34,979 nucleotides of DNA from a virus. Both the position numbers and the translations under genes were made by a program. Position 1 is the stretch's first letter; the number at the start of each line of letters is the position of its first letter. Below the pieces are notes generated by a model that made no database searches, had not been told where the DNA came from, and saw only the letters and a program-made list of their open reading frames with translations. Shown here piece after piece: positions 13,748 through 20,255 of this stretch. The stretch is taken from IMG/VR virus record IMGVR_UViG_3300033571_003673, positions 1-34,979 of that record, one strand, 5' to 3'.

Positions 13748-13990
13748 ATGGATAAGCAAACACAAAAACAAGTTTTCGGTTGCGATATTGATGCGTTCGT
13801 TGAACAGATCAAGGGTTGCATAACCTACAAACTTTCCGGTGCCGCAATGGTAATTGCCGGTTTAATGTCCGATGCCCAAGAAGAAATGCAACATGGCAAT
13901 TCGGAACGCGCCCGCCAAACTCTTAACCGCGCCAAACATTTAATGTTCTTGGCAATGGATAACGAATTAACTCTAAACATTCCAAGATAA
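13748..13990 (+). CDS. Small helical protein, first gene of the rightward unit, unknown function
   Basis: 80 residues from the ATG at 13748, chosen because AAAGGA lies seven bases upstream; an ATG at 13724 in the same frame has no ribosome binding site. The sequence is mostly helical (CITYKLSGAAMVIAGLMSDA, then a region ending RQTLNRAKHLMFLAMDNEL) with a slightly hydrophobic middle helix that is too short and mixed for a membrane span. No family is recognised. As the first gene behind the rightward promoter it is probably made very early. A GC-rich hairpin with a GCAA tetraloop follows the stop codon. Confidence 0.7.
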   Translation: MDKQTQKQVFGCDIDAFVEQIKGCITYKLSGAAMVIAGLMSDAQEEMQHGNSERARQTLNRAKHLMFLAMDNELTLNIPR

Positions 13991-13993
13991 ACG

Positions 13994-14013
13994 CCGGGGG
14001 CGCAAGCCCCTGG
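13994..14013 (+). terminator. GCAA-tetraloop hairpin after the first rightward gene
   Basis: CCGGGGGC and GCCCCTGG pair over eight positions (one G-T) around a GCAA loop, followed by ATCATCTTTT. The stem is strong but the T-run begins seven bases late, so it may be a partial terminator that makes the first rightward gene more abundant than those behind it. Confidence 0.5.
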
Positions 14014-14052
14014 ATCATCTTTTGATACTGTTAACAGATAGGATAAGACACG

Positions 14053-14289
14053 ATGGAAACACTAAAAAAAATTATGGTACCACTGGTTTACTGCGACTAC
14101 ATCGCCCTGGTAATCAAGGAAGCGATTACCCAGGAAGCAACGCAACCAGGTTCATTGCTTGCAGGTTGCGGGCGCGTTCGATTTGACCTGGGCGAAGATG
14201 GATCGTTTGTATCCACTACAAAATTTATCAATGTTGCCGATGTTAATGGGCGTTTGTATGAAATCACCGTAAAGGAAGTTACCAAATGA
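14053..14289 (+). CDS. Small protein of unknown function
   Basis: 78 residues, ATG at 14053 preceded by GGATAAGACACG. The N-terminal half is hydrophobic but interrupted (IMVPLVYCDYIALVIKEAIT), followed by a beta-rich end (GRVRFDLGEDGSFVSTTKFI, then GRLYEITVKEV). It looks like a small alpha/beta fold, possibly a nucleic acid or protein-binding inhibitor, but I recognise no family. Its stop overlaps the next start (ATGA), so it is coupled to the following gene. Confidence 0.65.
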   Translation: METLKKIMVPLVYCDYIALVIKEAITQEATQPGSLLAGCGRVRFDLGEDGSFVSTTKFINVADVNGRLYEITVKEVTK

Positions 14290-14420
14290 ACGAATGGAAG
14301 GAATTAACAAAGGAAGAAATAAACGAGTTGATCCGGATGGTATGTACGCAAAACCTTAGTTTGTCCTGGTTGATTCAAACGGTTAACAAAATGTTGAAAG
14401 GAAAAAATCATGTTAGTTGA
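14286..14420 (+). CDS. Small protein of unknown function (EWKELTKEEI type)
   Basis: 44 residues, coupled to the previous gene by ATGA. It begins MNEWKELTKEEINELIRMVC and ends in a basic helix (TVNKMLKGKNHVS). The 'EWxxLTxEEIxEL' opening is seen in many very small phage proteins, but no function is known to me. The length and coding frame are supported by exact packing with both neighbours: the last 11 bases overlap the next gene. Confidence 0.6.
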   Translation: MNEWKELTKEEINELIRMVCTQNLSLSWLIQTVNKMLKGKNHVS

Positions 14421-14559
14421 ACGCGATTACGCATACAAAGAAAAGCAAAAATTCATTCGGGAAGTATCTGCCCGTACTCCGATTGAAGAATCCCTGGGCG
14501 AAAAAATTGTGGGCGGCGCGGCGTTTGTTGCCTTCATCATCTTAATTTGTTTTATCTGA
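14410..14559 (+). CDS. Small single-span membrane protein
   Basis: 49 residues, ATG at 14410 with AAAGGA seven bases upstream. The first 33 residues are charged (MLVERDYAYKEKQKFIREVS, then TPIEESLGEK) and the last 16 are a hydrophobic helix (IVGGAAFVAFIILICFI), so it is probably tail-anchored with its charged part in the cytoplasm. No homologue recognised. It could alter host membrane processes early in infection (inference). Confidence 0.65.
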   Translation: MLVERDYAYKEKQKFIREVSARTPIEESLGEKIVGGAAFVAFIILICFI

Positions 14560-14569
14560 AAGGAAAGTT

Positions 14570-14776
14570 ATGAACACCGAAGTTAACAATCAAGAACACG
14601 AACCAACCCCAATTGAAATTTGGGAAAAGAACTTTCGCAATATATTGATGGATGCACACGCGGAACAATTGTTCGCGCCGGATGTTTTGCTGATCTTGCA
14701 AAGGGCTTGCGTAGATATTCAACATCAAATCAATCGCACCTTATACACCCATGAACATATCGAAGGGGATGAATAA
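14570..14776 (+). CDS. Small acidic protein of unknown function
   Basis: 68 residues, ATG at 14570 with AAAGGA five bases upstream. It is acidic and helical (PIEIWEKNFRNILMDAHAEQ, then DVLLILQRACVDIQHQIN), without metal or membrane motifs. The stop overlaps the ERF start (TAATG), so it is translated together with the recombination genes and might be an accessory factor. Nothing more can be said from sequence. Confidence 0.65.
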   Translation: MNTEVNNQEHEPTPIEIWEKNFRNILMDAHAEQLFAPDVLLILQRACVDIQHQINRTLYTHEHIEGDE

Positions 14777-15438
14777 TGCAACAAATTGCAACTGCTTTTG
14801 TAAAGGCGCAAGCGGCTTTCGCGCCCGCCCTTAAACAATCATTAAACCCACACTTCCGTTCGAAGTATGTTGATCTTGCCGGCGTTGTTGAAGCGGTCAT
14901 TGATGCGCTTAACAGTAACGGTATTGGCTTGATTCAACAAACCCACGAATGTAACGATGGGGTGATTGTAGAAACCCTGCTATTGCATGAATCAGGGGAA
15001 ACAATTACGGGCGGCAAACTGCATTTGCCTGCAACCAAATCTGATCCCCAGGGATTTGCTTCTGCCCTTACTTATGCCCGCCGGTATTCGTTAATGGCAA
15101 CCTGCGGGATCGCGCCCGAAGATGATGATGGTAACGCCGCATCATTGCCGCGCCCAGGAAGCGTTCAAAGGGGCGGAAGGGGATTGGTATCAACCGGCAA
15201 AGATGGAAGCGTTACGGCTACGCTAAACGCCCCAGGCGGTGAAGTAACGGTTACGCCTTCCCAGGAAGAAATTGATAACGCGGCGAAGGTTATACGGGCT
15301 TGCAAAACCCTGGTTAACTTGCAGGTGGAATGGCAGGGCTTATCCAAGGAATTGCAAAAGGCAGTTGTTGGCGTAAAAGATGAAGTGAAAGCCGCCCTTG
15401 TTGCGGCGCAAAAACAAGATACGAAAGGAAGCGAATAA
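14776..15438 (+). CDS. erf: ERF-family single-strand annealing protein
   Basis: 220 residues. The N-terminal core has the ERF pattern: FVKAQAAFAPALKQSLNPHF (8-27), then YVDLAGVVEAVIDALNSNGI with 'GLIQQ', VETLLLHESGETITGG, and PQGFASALTYARRYSLMATC (about 91-110) followed by GIAPEDDDGNAAS, the usual family sequence. The C-terminal part is a flexible linker and a helical end. ERF proteins form rings on single-stranded DNA and anneal complementary strands. It is followed by an exonuclease and an SSB, the three parts of a two-component phage recombination system. Probable roles are end repair, concatemer formation and gene exchange. Confidence 0.92.
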   Translation: MQQIATAFVKAQAAFAPALKQSLNPHFRSKYVDLAGVVEAVIDALNSNGIGLIQQTHECNDGVIVETLLLHESGETITGGKLHLPATKSDPQGFASALTYARRYSLMATCGIAPEDDDGNAASLPRPGSVQRGGRGLVSTGKDGSVTATLNAPGGEVTVTPSQEEIDNAAKVIRACKTLVNLQVEWQGLSKELQKAVVGVKDEVKAALVAAQKQDTKGSE

Positions 15439-16100
15439 TGCGCGAAGCAAATCAACTACAAAATACGGGTGCCTGGTTTAACGAACGCACCGGCAAGTTA
15501 ACGGCATCCAGGATGGCGGCGGCAATGTCATTCTTGAAAGCCAAGAAGGATGAACCTGCCAAGGAAGCATCCGAACGCCGCAAGTTGAAAATTGAAATCC
15601 TTGCCGAACGGCTAACCGGCAACATCGTTCCCAAGTATGTAACCCAAGAAATGCAATGGGGCATTGACCAAGAACCGGCGGCAAAGGAAGCGTTTACCGC
15701 CAAGACCGGATTAGCAATCACCGACCTTGGATTTGTTGAACACCCAACCATTGATCTATGCGGTTGTTCGCCGGATGGCTTGATCGAAGCAACTCACGAA
15801 CTAATCGAAGTCAAATGCCCATCATCGGCAACAATGATTGCCTGGTTGATCGAAGCCGCCCAGGATAAAGATTGGGTACCGGAAGAATACAAACCACAAA
15901 TGGCTTTGCAATCGGCTTGCATCGGCGGCATCCCGGTTTGGTTTTGTGCGTTTGATCCACGCCTACCGGAAAAGAATCGGTTGTTGATCCGTAAGTTCAC
16001 GCCAACGCCGGAATACATCCAGGAAATTGAAGCCCAGGCAAGCCGTTTCCTGGGCGAAATTGATGCAATGTTTGAACAATTAACTTTAGGGGTTGAATGA
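15438..16100 (+). CDS. YqaJ-type viral exonuclease
   Basis: 220 residues, ATG overlapping the ERF stop. Visible motifs: FNERTGKLTASRMAAA at 14-29, WGIDQEPAAKEAF with Glu79, CGCSPDGL with Asp113, ELIEVKCP with Glu124 and Lys126, and the later YKPQMALQ (Gln154). These are the core of the lambda-exonuclease-like PD-(D/E)XK fold in the YqaJ family. The enzyme should chew 5' ends and hand 3' single strands to the ERF protein encoded just upstream. The gene is tightly coupled on both sides. Confidence 0.93.
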   Translation: MREANQLQNTGAWFNERTGKLTASRMAAAMSFLKAKKDEPAKEASERRKLKIEILAERLTGNIVPKYVTQEMQWGIDQEPAAKEAFTAKTGLAITDLGFVEHPTIDLCGCSPDGLIEATHELIEVKCPSSATMIAWLIEAAQDKDWVPEEYKPQMALQSACIGGIPVWFCAFDPRLPEKNRLLIRKFTPTPEYIQEIEAQASRFLGEIDAMFEQLTLGVE

Positions 16101-16507
16101 TGATTACAGTTGGATTGGCAAGAATTGGTAACGAACCCGCAATCCGTTATACCCAGGATGGCAAACCGGTATTGGAACTATCGTTGGCATACAACTACGG
16201 GCGCAGGGGTCAGGATGGCAACTACGCTACGCAATGGGTTAACGCTTCATTGTGGGGTGATCGTTGCGAAAAGGTGGTTGGTTACCTGCATAAAGGCGGG
16301 CAAGTGGTGGTGCAACTTACTGATCTGCATATTAACGAATACGCCAAACAAGATGGTTCCAAGGGCGTAAACTTAAAAGCAATCATTCGTGATTTGCAGT
16401 TGGTAGGTAAGCCGCAAGCAAAAGAACCTGCGCCGCATGAACAGTTTGAAAAGCCCGCAACCCAACCTGCCAGGGGCGCGGAATTAGATGATGATCTTCC
16501 GTTTTAA
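16097..16507 (+). CDS. ssb: Single-stranded DNA-binding protein
   Basis: 136 residues; two in-frame ATGs at 16097 and 16100 overlap the exonuclease stop. The OB-fold pattern is present: ITVGLARIGNEPAIRYTQDG, KPVLELSLAYN, then QWVNASLWGDRCEKVVGYLH and KGGQVVVQLTDLHINEY. The linker is Pro/Ala/Gln-rich and the protein ends DDDLPF, the acidic tip by which bacterial SSBs recruit partner enzymes. It would protect single strands made by the exonuclease and attract host replication and repair proteins. Confidence 0.92.
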   Translation: MMITVGLARIGNEPAIRYTQDGKPVLELSLAYNYGRRGQDGNYATQWVNASLWGDRCEKVVGYLHKGGQVVVQLTDLHINEYAKQDGSKGVNLKAIIRDLQLVGKPQAKEPAPHEQFEKPATQPARGAELDDDLPF

Positions 16508-16517
16508 GGGGTTTAGA

Positions 16518-16736
16518 TTGAGTTTTGGCGAACACGATTTGGCAAAGTCCATTGTTGATATTTGCAGGCTTAGTTCCGAGTTGCAGAAGGTAAGCGCGGA
16601 TGGCAGGAAGCGCAAGCAAATGCGGGATATAGCAACGCAAATCATCTTGGAATGTGAAGTAATCCGGGAAGTAACTTCGCCGCCCCTGGTTAAAGTGAAA
16701 CCGGGTTTGCTATCCAGGTGGTTTGGCAATGAATAA
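16518..16736 (+). CDS. Small helical protein of unknown function
   Basis: 72 residues if started at the TTG at 16518, which has AAGGGG seven bases upstream; a longer form from ATG 16488 would overlap the SSB gene by 20 bases and lacks a ribosome binding site. The protein is basic and helical (DLAKSIVDICRLSSELQKVS, RKRKQMRDIATQIILECEVI) and ends GLLSRWFGNE. It may bind DNA or RNA. No family recognised. Confidence 0.6.
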   Translation: MSFGEHDLAKSIVDICRLSSELQKVSADGRKRKQMRDIATQIILECEVIREVTSPPLVKVKPGLLSRWFGNE

Positions 16737-16872
16737 CCTGGTAAGCATTTCCCTGGTATCGCGGCACCCTAGCGAAACAAGCCCTGGTTGGTTTTTTCTT
16801 GCCATGCTTGTTTTGATTGGGGTTGTTCTTTACTTAGATCATCGAAAGGATAAGAAGGATGGATATAAATAA
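16729..16872 (+). CDS. Small single-span membrane protein
   Basis: 47 residues, ATG at 16729 inside the last codons of the previous gene. Residues 21-36 (WFFLAMLVLIGVVLYL) form one membrane span, with a short polar N-terminus and a strongly charged end (DHRKDKKDGYK) that should stay in the cytoplasm. It precedes another small membrane protein with which it overlaps by 14 bases. Membrane proteins at the end of an early recombination unit might be anti-host or exclusion factors. No homologue recognised. Confidence 0.6.
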   Translation: MNNLVSISLVSRHPSETSPGWFFLAMLVLIGVVLYLDHRKDKKDGYK

Positions 16873-17053
16873 TGGCTTCTCTCGCAACATATTTGTTCGC
16901 CGCCCTGGGTTATTGCGCCGCCTTAATAATCGGCGTGTTGCAGGTTATATTTGCGTGTTTATTGGTATTTGTGGGCTTGGCGTATATCATTATTTTGATG
17001 CCCTTCGCGCTTATGAACGCGGTATTGAAGTTGGCAAACAAGCGTGTAAGTAA
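16859..17053 (+). CDS. Small single-span membrane protein; last gene of the rightward unit
   Basis: 64 residues, ATG at 16859 with AAAGGA eight bases upstream, the best ribosome binding site in this stretch. It has a basic N-terminus (RRPGLLRRLNNRR), one membrane span (GYICVFIGICGLGVYHYF) and a polar end, ALRAYERGIEVGKQACK. A second frame, 16872-17057, could give a 61-residue, very hydrophobic protein, but its start has only a distant ribosome binding site; I regard it as the shadow, though both might be used. The stop lies just before the terminator of the opposing leftward unit. Confidence 0.55.
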   Translation: MDINNGFSRNIFVRRPGLLRRLNNRRVAGYICVFIGICGLGVYHYFDALRAYERGIEVGKQACK

Positions 17054-17061
17054 ATAAAAAA

Positions 17062-17083
17062 AGCCCCGGTTTGATCCGGGGCT
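17062..17083 (-). terminator. Intrinsic terminator of the long leftward unit
   Basis: AGCCCCGG and CCGGGGCT form a perfect eight-base-pair stem with a six-base loop. Read leftward the stem is followed by seven T residues, then ATTTA. It lies 55 bases past the endolysin stop and therefore ends the leftward unit that began at about 13 kb on the other side of the circle. On the rightward strand no T-run follows, though the stem may slow polymerases leaving the rightward unit. Confidence 0.85.
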
Positions 17084-17137
17084 AAGTCCATCCCTCACTA
17101 GATGGCAACTGCTTGCAAAGAATAAAGCAACCCTATT

Positions 17138-17602
17138 TTACGCCTGCAAGCCCGGCAAATAAACCGTTTTGCCATCCTGTTTTACCGCCGTTAACGATTG
17201 CTTTTTTAGGTTGGCAGGGTCATAAGAAACATGAACCCAACCCGAATCCGGTACGCCCTGGGTGTAAAACTCTAAGATTACCTGGGTGTATTCCAGGTTG
17301 CCTTCAATCCATTTTGCCAGGTCATAGTTTGGCAATCCTGGAATCTCAATATCTGCCGCCATACCTTTTGTATGATCCGAAGTACGCGATCCACCAACTG
17401 CCGCATTAACTTCCGGGGCGCGGTATCCGCTATTAACTTTTACGCCCTTGGCAAAGTGATCCCGTACCGGTTGCAAAACTTTTTCTGCCAGGGTTTGTAA
17501 GTTTTCAACAACTTCCACCGTTGGCGTGTTATCCAGGTTGCGGCGCAAGGCAGTTTCACTTTTGGTTAGTTCTTCCAGGGTGAAGTTATTTGTTAGTTTC
17601 AT
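17138..17602 (-). CDS. Endolysin, peptidase M15-type
   Basis: 154 residues. The M15_3 pattern is clear: VNSGYRAPEVNAAVGGSRTS, then DHTKGMAADIE with His77 and Asp84, and SGWVHVSYD with His124 as third zinc ligand. Enzymes of this group cleave peptide bonds in the peptidoglycan stem or cross-link. There is no signal peptide or membrane span, so release should depend on the holin(s) encoded upstream. The ATG overlaps the holin stop by 17 bases. It is the last gene of the leftward unit. Confidence 0.9.
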   Translation of the reverse strand: MKLTNNFTLEELTKSETALRRNLDNTPTVEVVENLQTLAEKVLQPVRDHFAKGVKVNSGYRAPEVNAAVGGSRTSDHTKGMAADIEIPGLPNYDLAKWIEGNLEYTQVILEFYTQGVPDSGWVHVSYDPANLKKQSLTAVKQDGKTVYLPGLQA

Positions 17603-17999
17603 TGCGCTTTGCTTTCATGTCCATAATCTTTTCTAAGGTACGCCCACCAAAATAGAAACTCATAATTAACATACCCCATTGCCCTAGCAACTCCACATAC
17701 TTTTCATTAGCGTTGGAACCGAAGGCACTCATCATTGCAAAAACAAAGTACGCGCCCAAGATAAAAATCAAAGTCATTGGGCGAATGTTTTTACTTAACC
17801 AGGAATCAGAAGCCATATCCGCCGCTTGGCGTTTGGTCAACTCCTGGGCTTCGATGTTATCGGCATTAAGTTCCGCAAGCCGCCCTTCTTGTTGCATCTT
17901 TAGCAACTCTGCCTGGGCTTTTGCCTTGGCTTCCGGATCAGGAATAAATTTATCCAATACTTTCATGCCAACATCAACCAACGCGGTTAGTGGAAACAT
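17586..17999 (-). CDS. Holin, GTA_holin_3TM-like
   Basis: 137 residues from the ATG at 17999, with GGGGGT upstream. N-terminal VDVGMKVLDKFIPDPEAKAK and the Lys/Gln/Glu helix ELLKMQQEGRLAELNADNIE are typical of the 3TM holin family found also in gene transfer agents. It continues with SDSWLSKNIRPMTLIFILGA and hydrophobic segments around PMTLIFILGAYFVFAMMSAF and LLGQWGMLIMSFYFGG. It would form holes that let the endolysin reach the wall. The basic C-terminus (KIMDMKAKRNETNK) is usual for holins. Confidence 0.82.
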   Translation of the reverse strand: MFPLTALVDVGMKVLDKFIPDPEAKAKAQAELLKMQQEGRLAELNADNIEAQELTKRQAADMASDSWLSKNIRPMTLIFILGAYFVFAMMSAFGSNANEKYVELLGQWGMLIMSFYFGGRTLEKIMDMKAKRNETNK

Positions 18000-18000
18000 A

Positions 18001-18366
18001 TCAACCCCCAATCCTTTTGGTACTCATTTCGTTATCGCCTTTAGTAACCAATACGCGATCCTTATCAACAACCACATTCATTGGATCACGATCAGCCATA
18101 CGATCAAGGCGGGCAATTAACTCTTTCATAATTTCAAATTCGGGCTTCTCTTGTTTGGGCGATGCGCCTGCAACACCATTAAGCATTGAGATCAACGCCG
18201 TTAACGATGCACCTAGCAATCCCATCACCGCCGCCATCTTAGATTCTTCAAGTACGATGGATGCGCCAACACCCATTGCAACAATAATGGTGATATAAAT
18301 TAAGCCATGTTTGCCAATTGCTTTTCCGGCAACTTCTTTTGCGGATTCAATATATGGTTCGTTCAT
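18001..18366 (-). CDS. Two-span membrane protein of the lysis cluster
   Basis: 121 residues. Two hydrophobic helices, LIYITIIVAMGVGASIVL (22-39) and MAAVMGLLGASLTALISMLN (about 44-63), are followed by a charged cytoplasmic-type tail with a helix (FEIMKELIARLDRMADRDP). It lies between the coiled-coil membrane protein and the 3TM holin and could be a second holin, an antiholin or a spanin-like partner. No spanin lipobox or signal is seen. The start overlaps the upstream stop (ATGA). Confidence 0.65.
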   Translation of the reverse strand: MNEPYIESAKEVAGKAIGKHGLIYITIIVAMGVGASIVLEESKMAAVMGLLGASLTALISMLNGVAGASPKQEKPEFEIMKELIARLDRMADRDPMNVVVDKDRVLVTKGDNEMSTKRIGG

Positions 18367-18596
18367 CTATCTGCCTTTTGATCTAAGCGTTCATAAACCT
18401 TATCCAACAACATTTCGATTCGATCAAATCGTTGGTTAATATCTTCTTTACGAACATAATGCCGGGGCAAATCAACTTCGATTTTGTGAATGGCACTTTT
18501 TAATTCGCGCACCATATCCCACAATTCACGCGCAAACCAACCCGTAACTGCTAGTACGCCGCCTGCCCCAATATTTATAAGCGTTTGCCATTCCAT
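18363..18596 (-). CDS. Small N-anchored coiled-coil membrane protein of the lysis cluster
   Basis: 77 residues. An N-terminal hydrophobic stretch (LINIGAGGVLAVTGWFARELW) is followed by a charged coiled coil (DMVRELKSAIHKIEVDLPRH, then INQRFDRIEMLLDKVYERLD). Very similar small proteins occur beside holin and endolysin genes in many phages of proteobacteria; the layout would suit an inner-membrane spanin subunit or a holin regulator, but this is not proven. No outer-membrane partner gene with a lipobox is visible. Confidence 0.65.
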   Translation of the reverse strand: MEWQTLINIGAGGVLAVTGWFARELWDMVRELKSAIHKIEVDLPRHYVRKEDINQRFDRIEMLLDKVYERLDQKADR

Positions 18597-18604
18597 ATAA
18601 AAAC

Positions 18605-18973
18605 CTATGTTGTTTGTTTAATTGGTATTTCTTGCCAGGATTGTGTTGTTTCATCCCATTCGTAAAATTTGCCATCTTTAGGATATGGAATTGGTGCTTC
18701 CCATAACCAGGTTTGCGGATTAAGAACCCAAGATGGATAAGGTTTTGGCGGAATAAAAACATCGTTAACGGGATCATAAGAAAACCCAACGCCTGCGTAG
18801 TTACCGCGCAATGCAACGCCACCATCGGGCTTGCCATCTGCGCCATAATGAACATTGCCGTATGTACGATAAGAAGTTTTTAACCAAAATCCTTCCAAAT
18901 CTTGCGCCATTTCATCGCTAATTGAAATAACGGCAACAACCATATTTTCTTCAATTTTTGCGTAGTAACTCAT
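18605..18973 (-). CDS. Tail-fibre-region protein, unknown function
   Basis: 122 residues. It starts MSYYAKIEENMVVAVISISD and has the repeating aromatic blocks GFSYDPVNDVFIPPKPYPSW, WLWEAPIPYPKDGKFYEWDE, and a short end. The 'A.I.NNxVxxVIVxxxE' opening and 'W.LDxxTxxWxxPxPxPxDG..Y.WDE' blocks recur in proteins next to fibre genes of aquatic phages; they may be small structural decorations or fibre chaperones. The ATG overlaps the stop of the glycine-rich adhesin gene (ATGA), so both are made together. Confidence 0.65.
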   Translation of the reverse strand: MSYYAKIEENMVVAVISISDEMAQDLEGFWLKTSYRTYGNVHYGADGKPDGGVALRGNYAGVGFSYDPVNDVFIPPKPYPSWVLNPQTWLWEAPIPYPKDGKFYEWDETTQSWQEIPIKQTT

Positions 18974-19788
18974 GCCGTATAACTCCCCGATGCAGTAAAT
19001 CTAAGAATAGTATTCGAACCGGAAGTTGTTACAGTTGGCGAACCCGTAGTTGTGCCGGTGTAATTTGCGGTAGGAATTGAAAGAATTACAACACCTGATC
19101 CGCCTGATCCTGGGGTGCCACTTAAACCGGAACCACCGCCGCCGCCGCCTGTATTTGCCGATCCGGATGTTCCTGCGCCGCCGTTTGTTCCACTTCCTGC
19201 GCCACCACCACCCGCGCCGCCCGAACCAGGTGTTGCGCCAAAACCGCCGCCGCCGCCGCCGCCGGCATAGTTTGTTGCCGTTCCGGTAATACTTGATGAT
19301 CTACCATTACCGCCATTACCTGCAATGCTTCCCCCTGCATCGCCGCCCCTAGCACCGGAACCGCCGCCGCCGCCGCCAACACCAAAACCATCCGAACCGC
19401 CATTTGGGCTTCCGGCACCACCGCGCGAACCTTGTCCAGGTAAACATCCGCCGCCAATATTTTCATAAAAATAATTGCGGGCGCGTAAACCGCCGCCACC
19501 GGAACCGCCGGAATTGTAAACGGCACCACCGCCAATTGAAATAATTGATAGATTTTGTGCAACGCAAATAATGGATGAATCGGTACCATTTCCGGTATCA
19601 GGTGCGCCGCCTGCGCCAATTGTTACGGTATAAGTCAATCCACGCAAAAAACGAATTGAACCTTCCAATAATCCACCTGCACCGCCGCCACCGCCAATGC
19701 CACCGCCGCCGCCGCCACCGGCAACGCATAAATAATTTCCGTTATAACTTACGGAACCTAGTGATGCTAAATCAACCGCTTGTGTCAT
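18970..19788 (-). CDS. Glycine-rich tail adhesin
   Basis: 272 residues. Residues 1-22 (MTQAVDLASLGSVSYNGNYL) form a small leader; residues 24 to about 230 consist largely of glycine runs (six to seven Gly in a row several times) separated by Ser/Ala/Thr/Asn. Such runs form polyglycine II lattices in phage adhesins, for example the gp38-type adhesins of T-even relatives, whose loops decide which receptor is bound. The C-terminal 40 residues (GVVILSIPTANYTGTTTGSP and onward) look like a beta strand cap. It is probably the receptor-binding tip. The MTQA...LA start is shared with the protein at 25277-25753. Confidence 0.75.
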   Translation of the reverse strand: MTQAVDLASLGSVSYNGNYLCVAGGGGGGGIGGGGGAGGLLEGSIRFLRGLTYTVTIGAGGAPDTGNGTDSSIICVAQNLSIISIGGGAVYNSGGSGGGGLRARNYFYENIGGGCLPGQGSRGGAGSPNGGSDGFGVGGGGGGSGARGGDAGGSIAGNGGNGRSSSITGTATNYAGGGGGGGFGATPGSGGAGGGGAGSGTNGGAGTSGSANTGGGGGGSGLSGTPGSGGSGVVILSIPTANYTGTTTGSPTVTTSGSNTILRFTASGSYTA

Positions 19789-20253
19789 TTAAGCCCCCGA
19801 TTCTGTATATACCCAAACCGCTTTTGGTTTTTCTGCCCAATCAATAAATCCGGCAGTAGGGTTAATTGCAATTCTACGCATGGCATTTCTGTAAACTAAA
19901 AATTCGTTCACATTGCTAAGGTATGGATTTGATTTTGTTGCATCTGCCACATCGGGAATCGTAGTCCAATCAGTAGCCAACAACATTCCCTGCGCGGTCA
20001 TTTTGTTTTCTTCCACAGATGGCGGAACGGGATCGGGCGGGGGTGGCGGTGGGGGTGGGGGCGGTATTTCTTCATACTGCCAGGCATCCCCAATAAACTT
20101 AACCCAATAACCTTCTTTAGCAGGCAATGGCTTTTCAGTTGTTGCGTATGCAGGAATTAAATATTGACCTGGTTCCAAAGGATTTGGATCGGCTTCACCT
20201 GTTTCCGTAAACAATAAAGTTTGTGGATTGTAGTTATAAATTTCCATGTTCAT
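19789..20253 (-). CDS. Tail fibre assembly protein / fibre-tip chaperone-like
   Basis: 154 residues. The N-terminus MEIYNYNPQTLLFTETGEAD, followed by DPNPLEPGQYLIPAYATTEK and WQYEEIP, is typical of phage tail fibre assembly proteins. A run of ten prolines (about 63-72) then separates this part from a C-terminal segment with MTAQGMLLATDWTTIPDVAD and WAEKPKAVWV. The poly-proline linker is encoded by a G-rich stretch (20037-20065 on the given strand). The protein stands right behind the long fibre gene, where a trimerisation chaperone is expected. Confidence 0.72.
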   Translation of the reverse strand: MNMEIYNYNPQTLLFTETGEADPNPLEPGQYLIPAYATTEKPLPAKEGYWVKFIGDAWQYEEIPPPPPPPPPPDPVPPSVEENKMTAQGMLLATDWTTIPDVADATKSNPYLSNVNEFLVYRNAMRRIAINPTAGFIDWAEKPKAVWVYTESGA

Positions 20254-20255
20254 CC

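Noticed and set aside
13652-14038. GTTAACA words as repressor operators
   Set aside because: GTTAAC is common throughout the coding sequence of this genome, so the copies near the rightward promoter are not distinctive.
19077-19289. Arg/His-rich rightward frame opposite the glycine-rich adhesin
   Set aside because: It is the complement of glycine codons and has no start signal.
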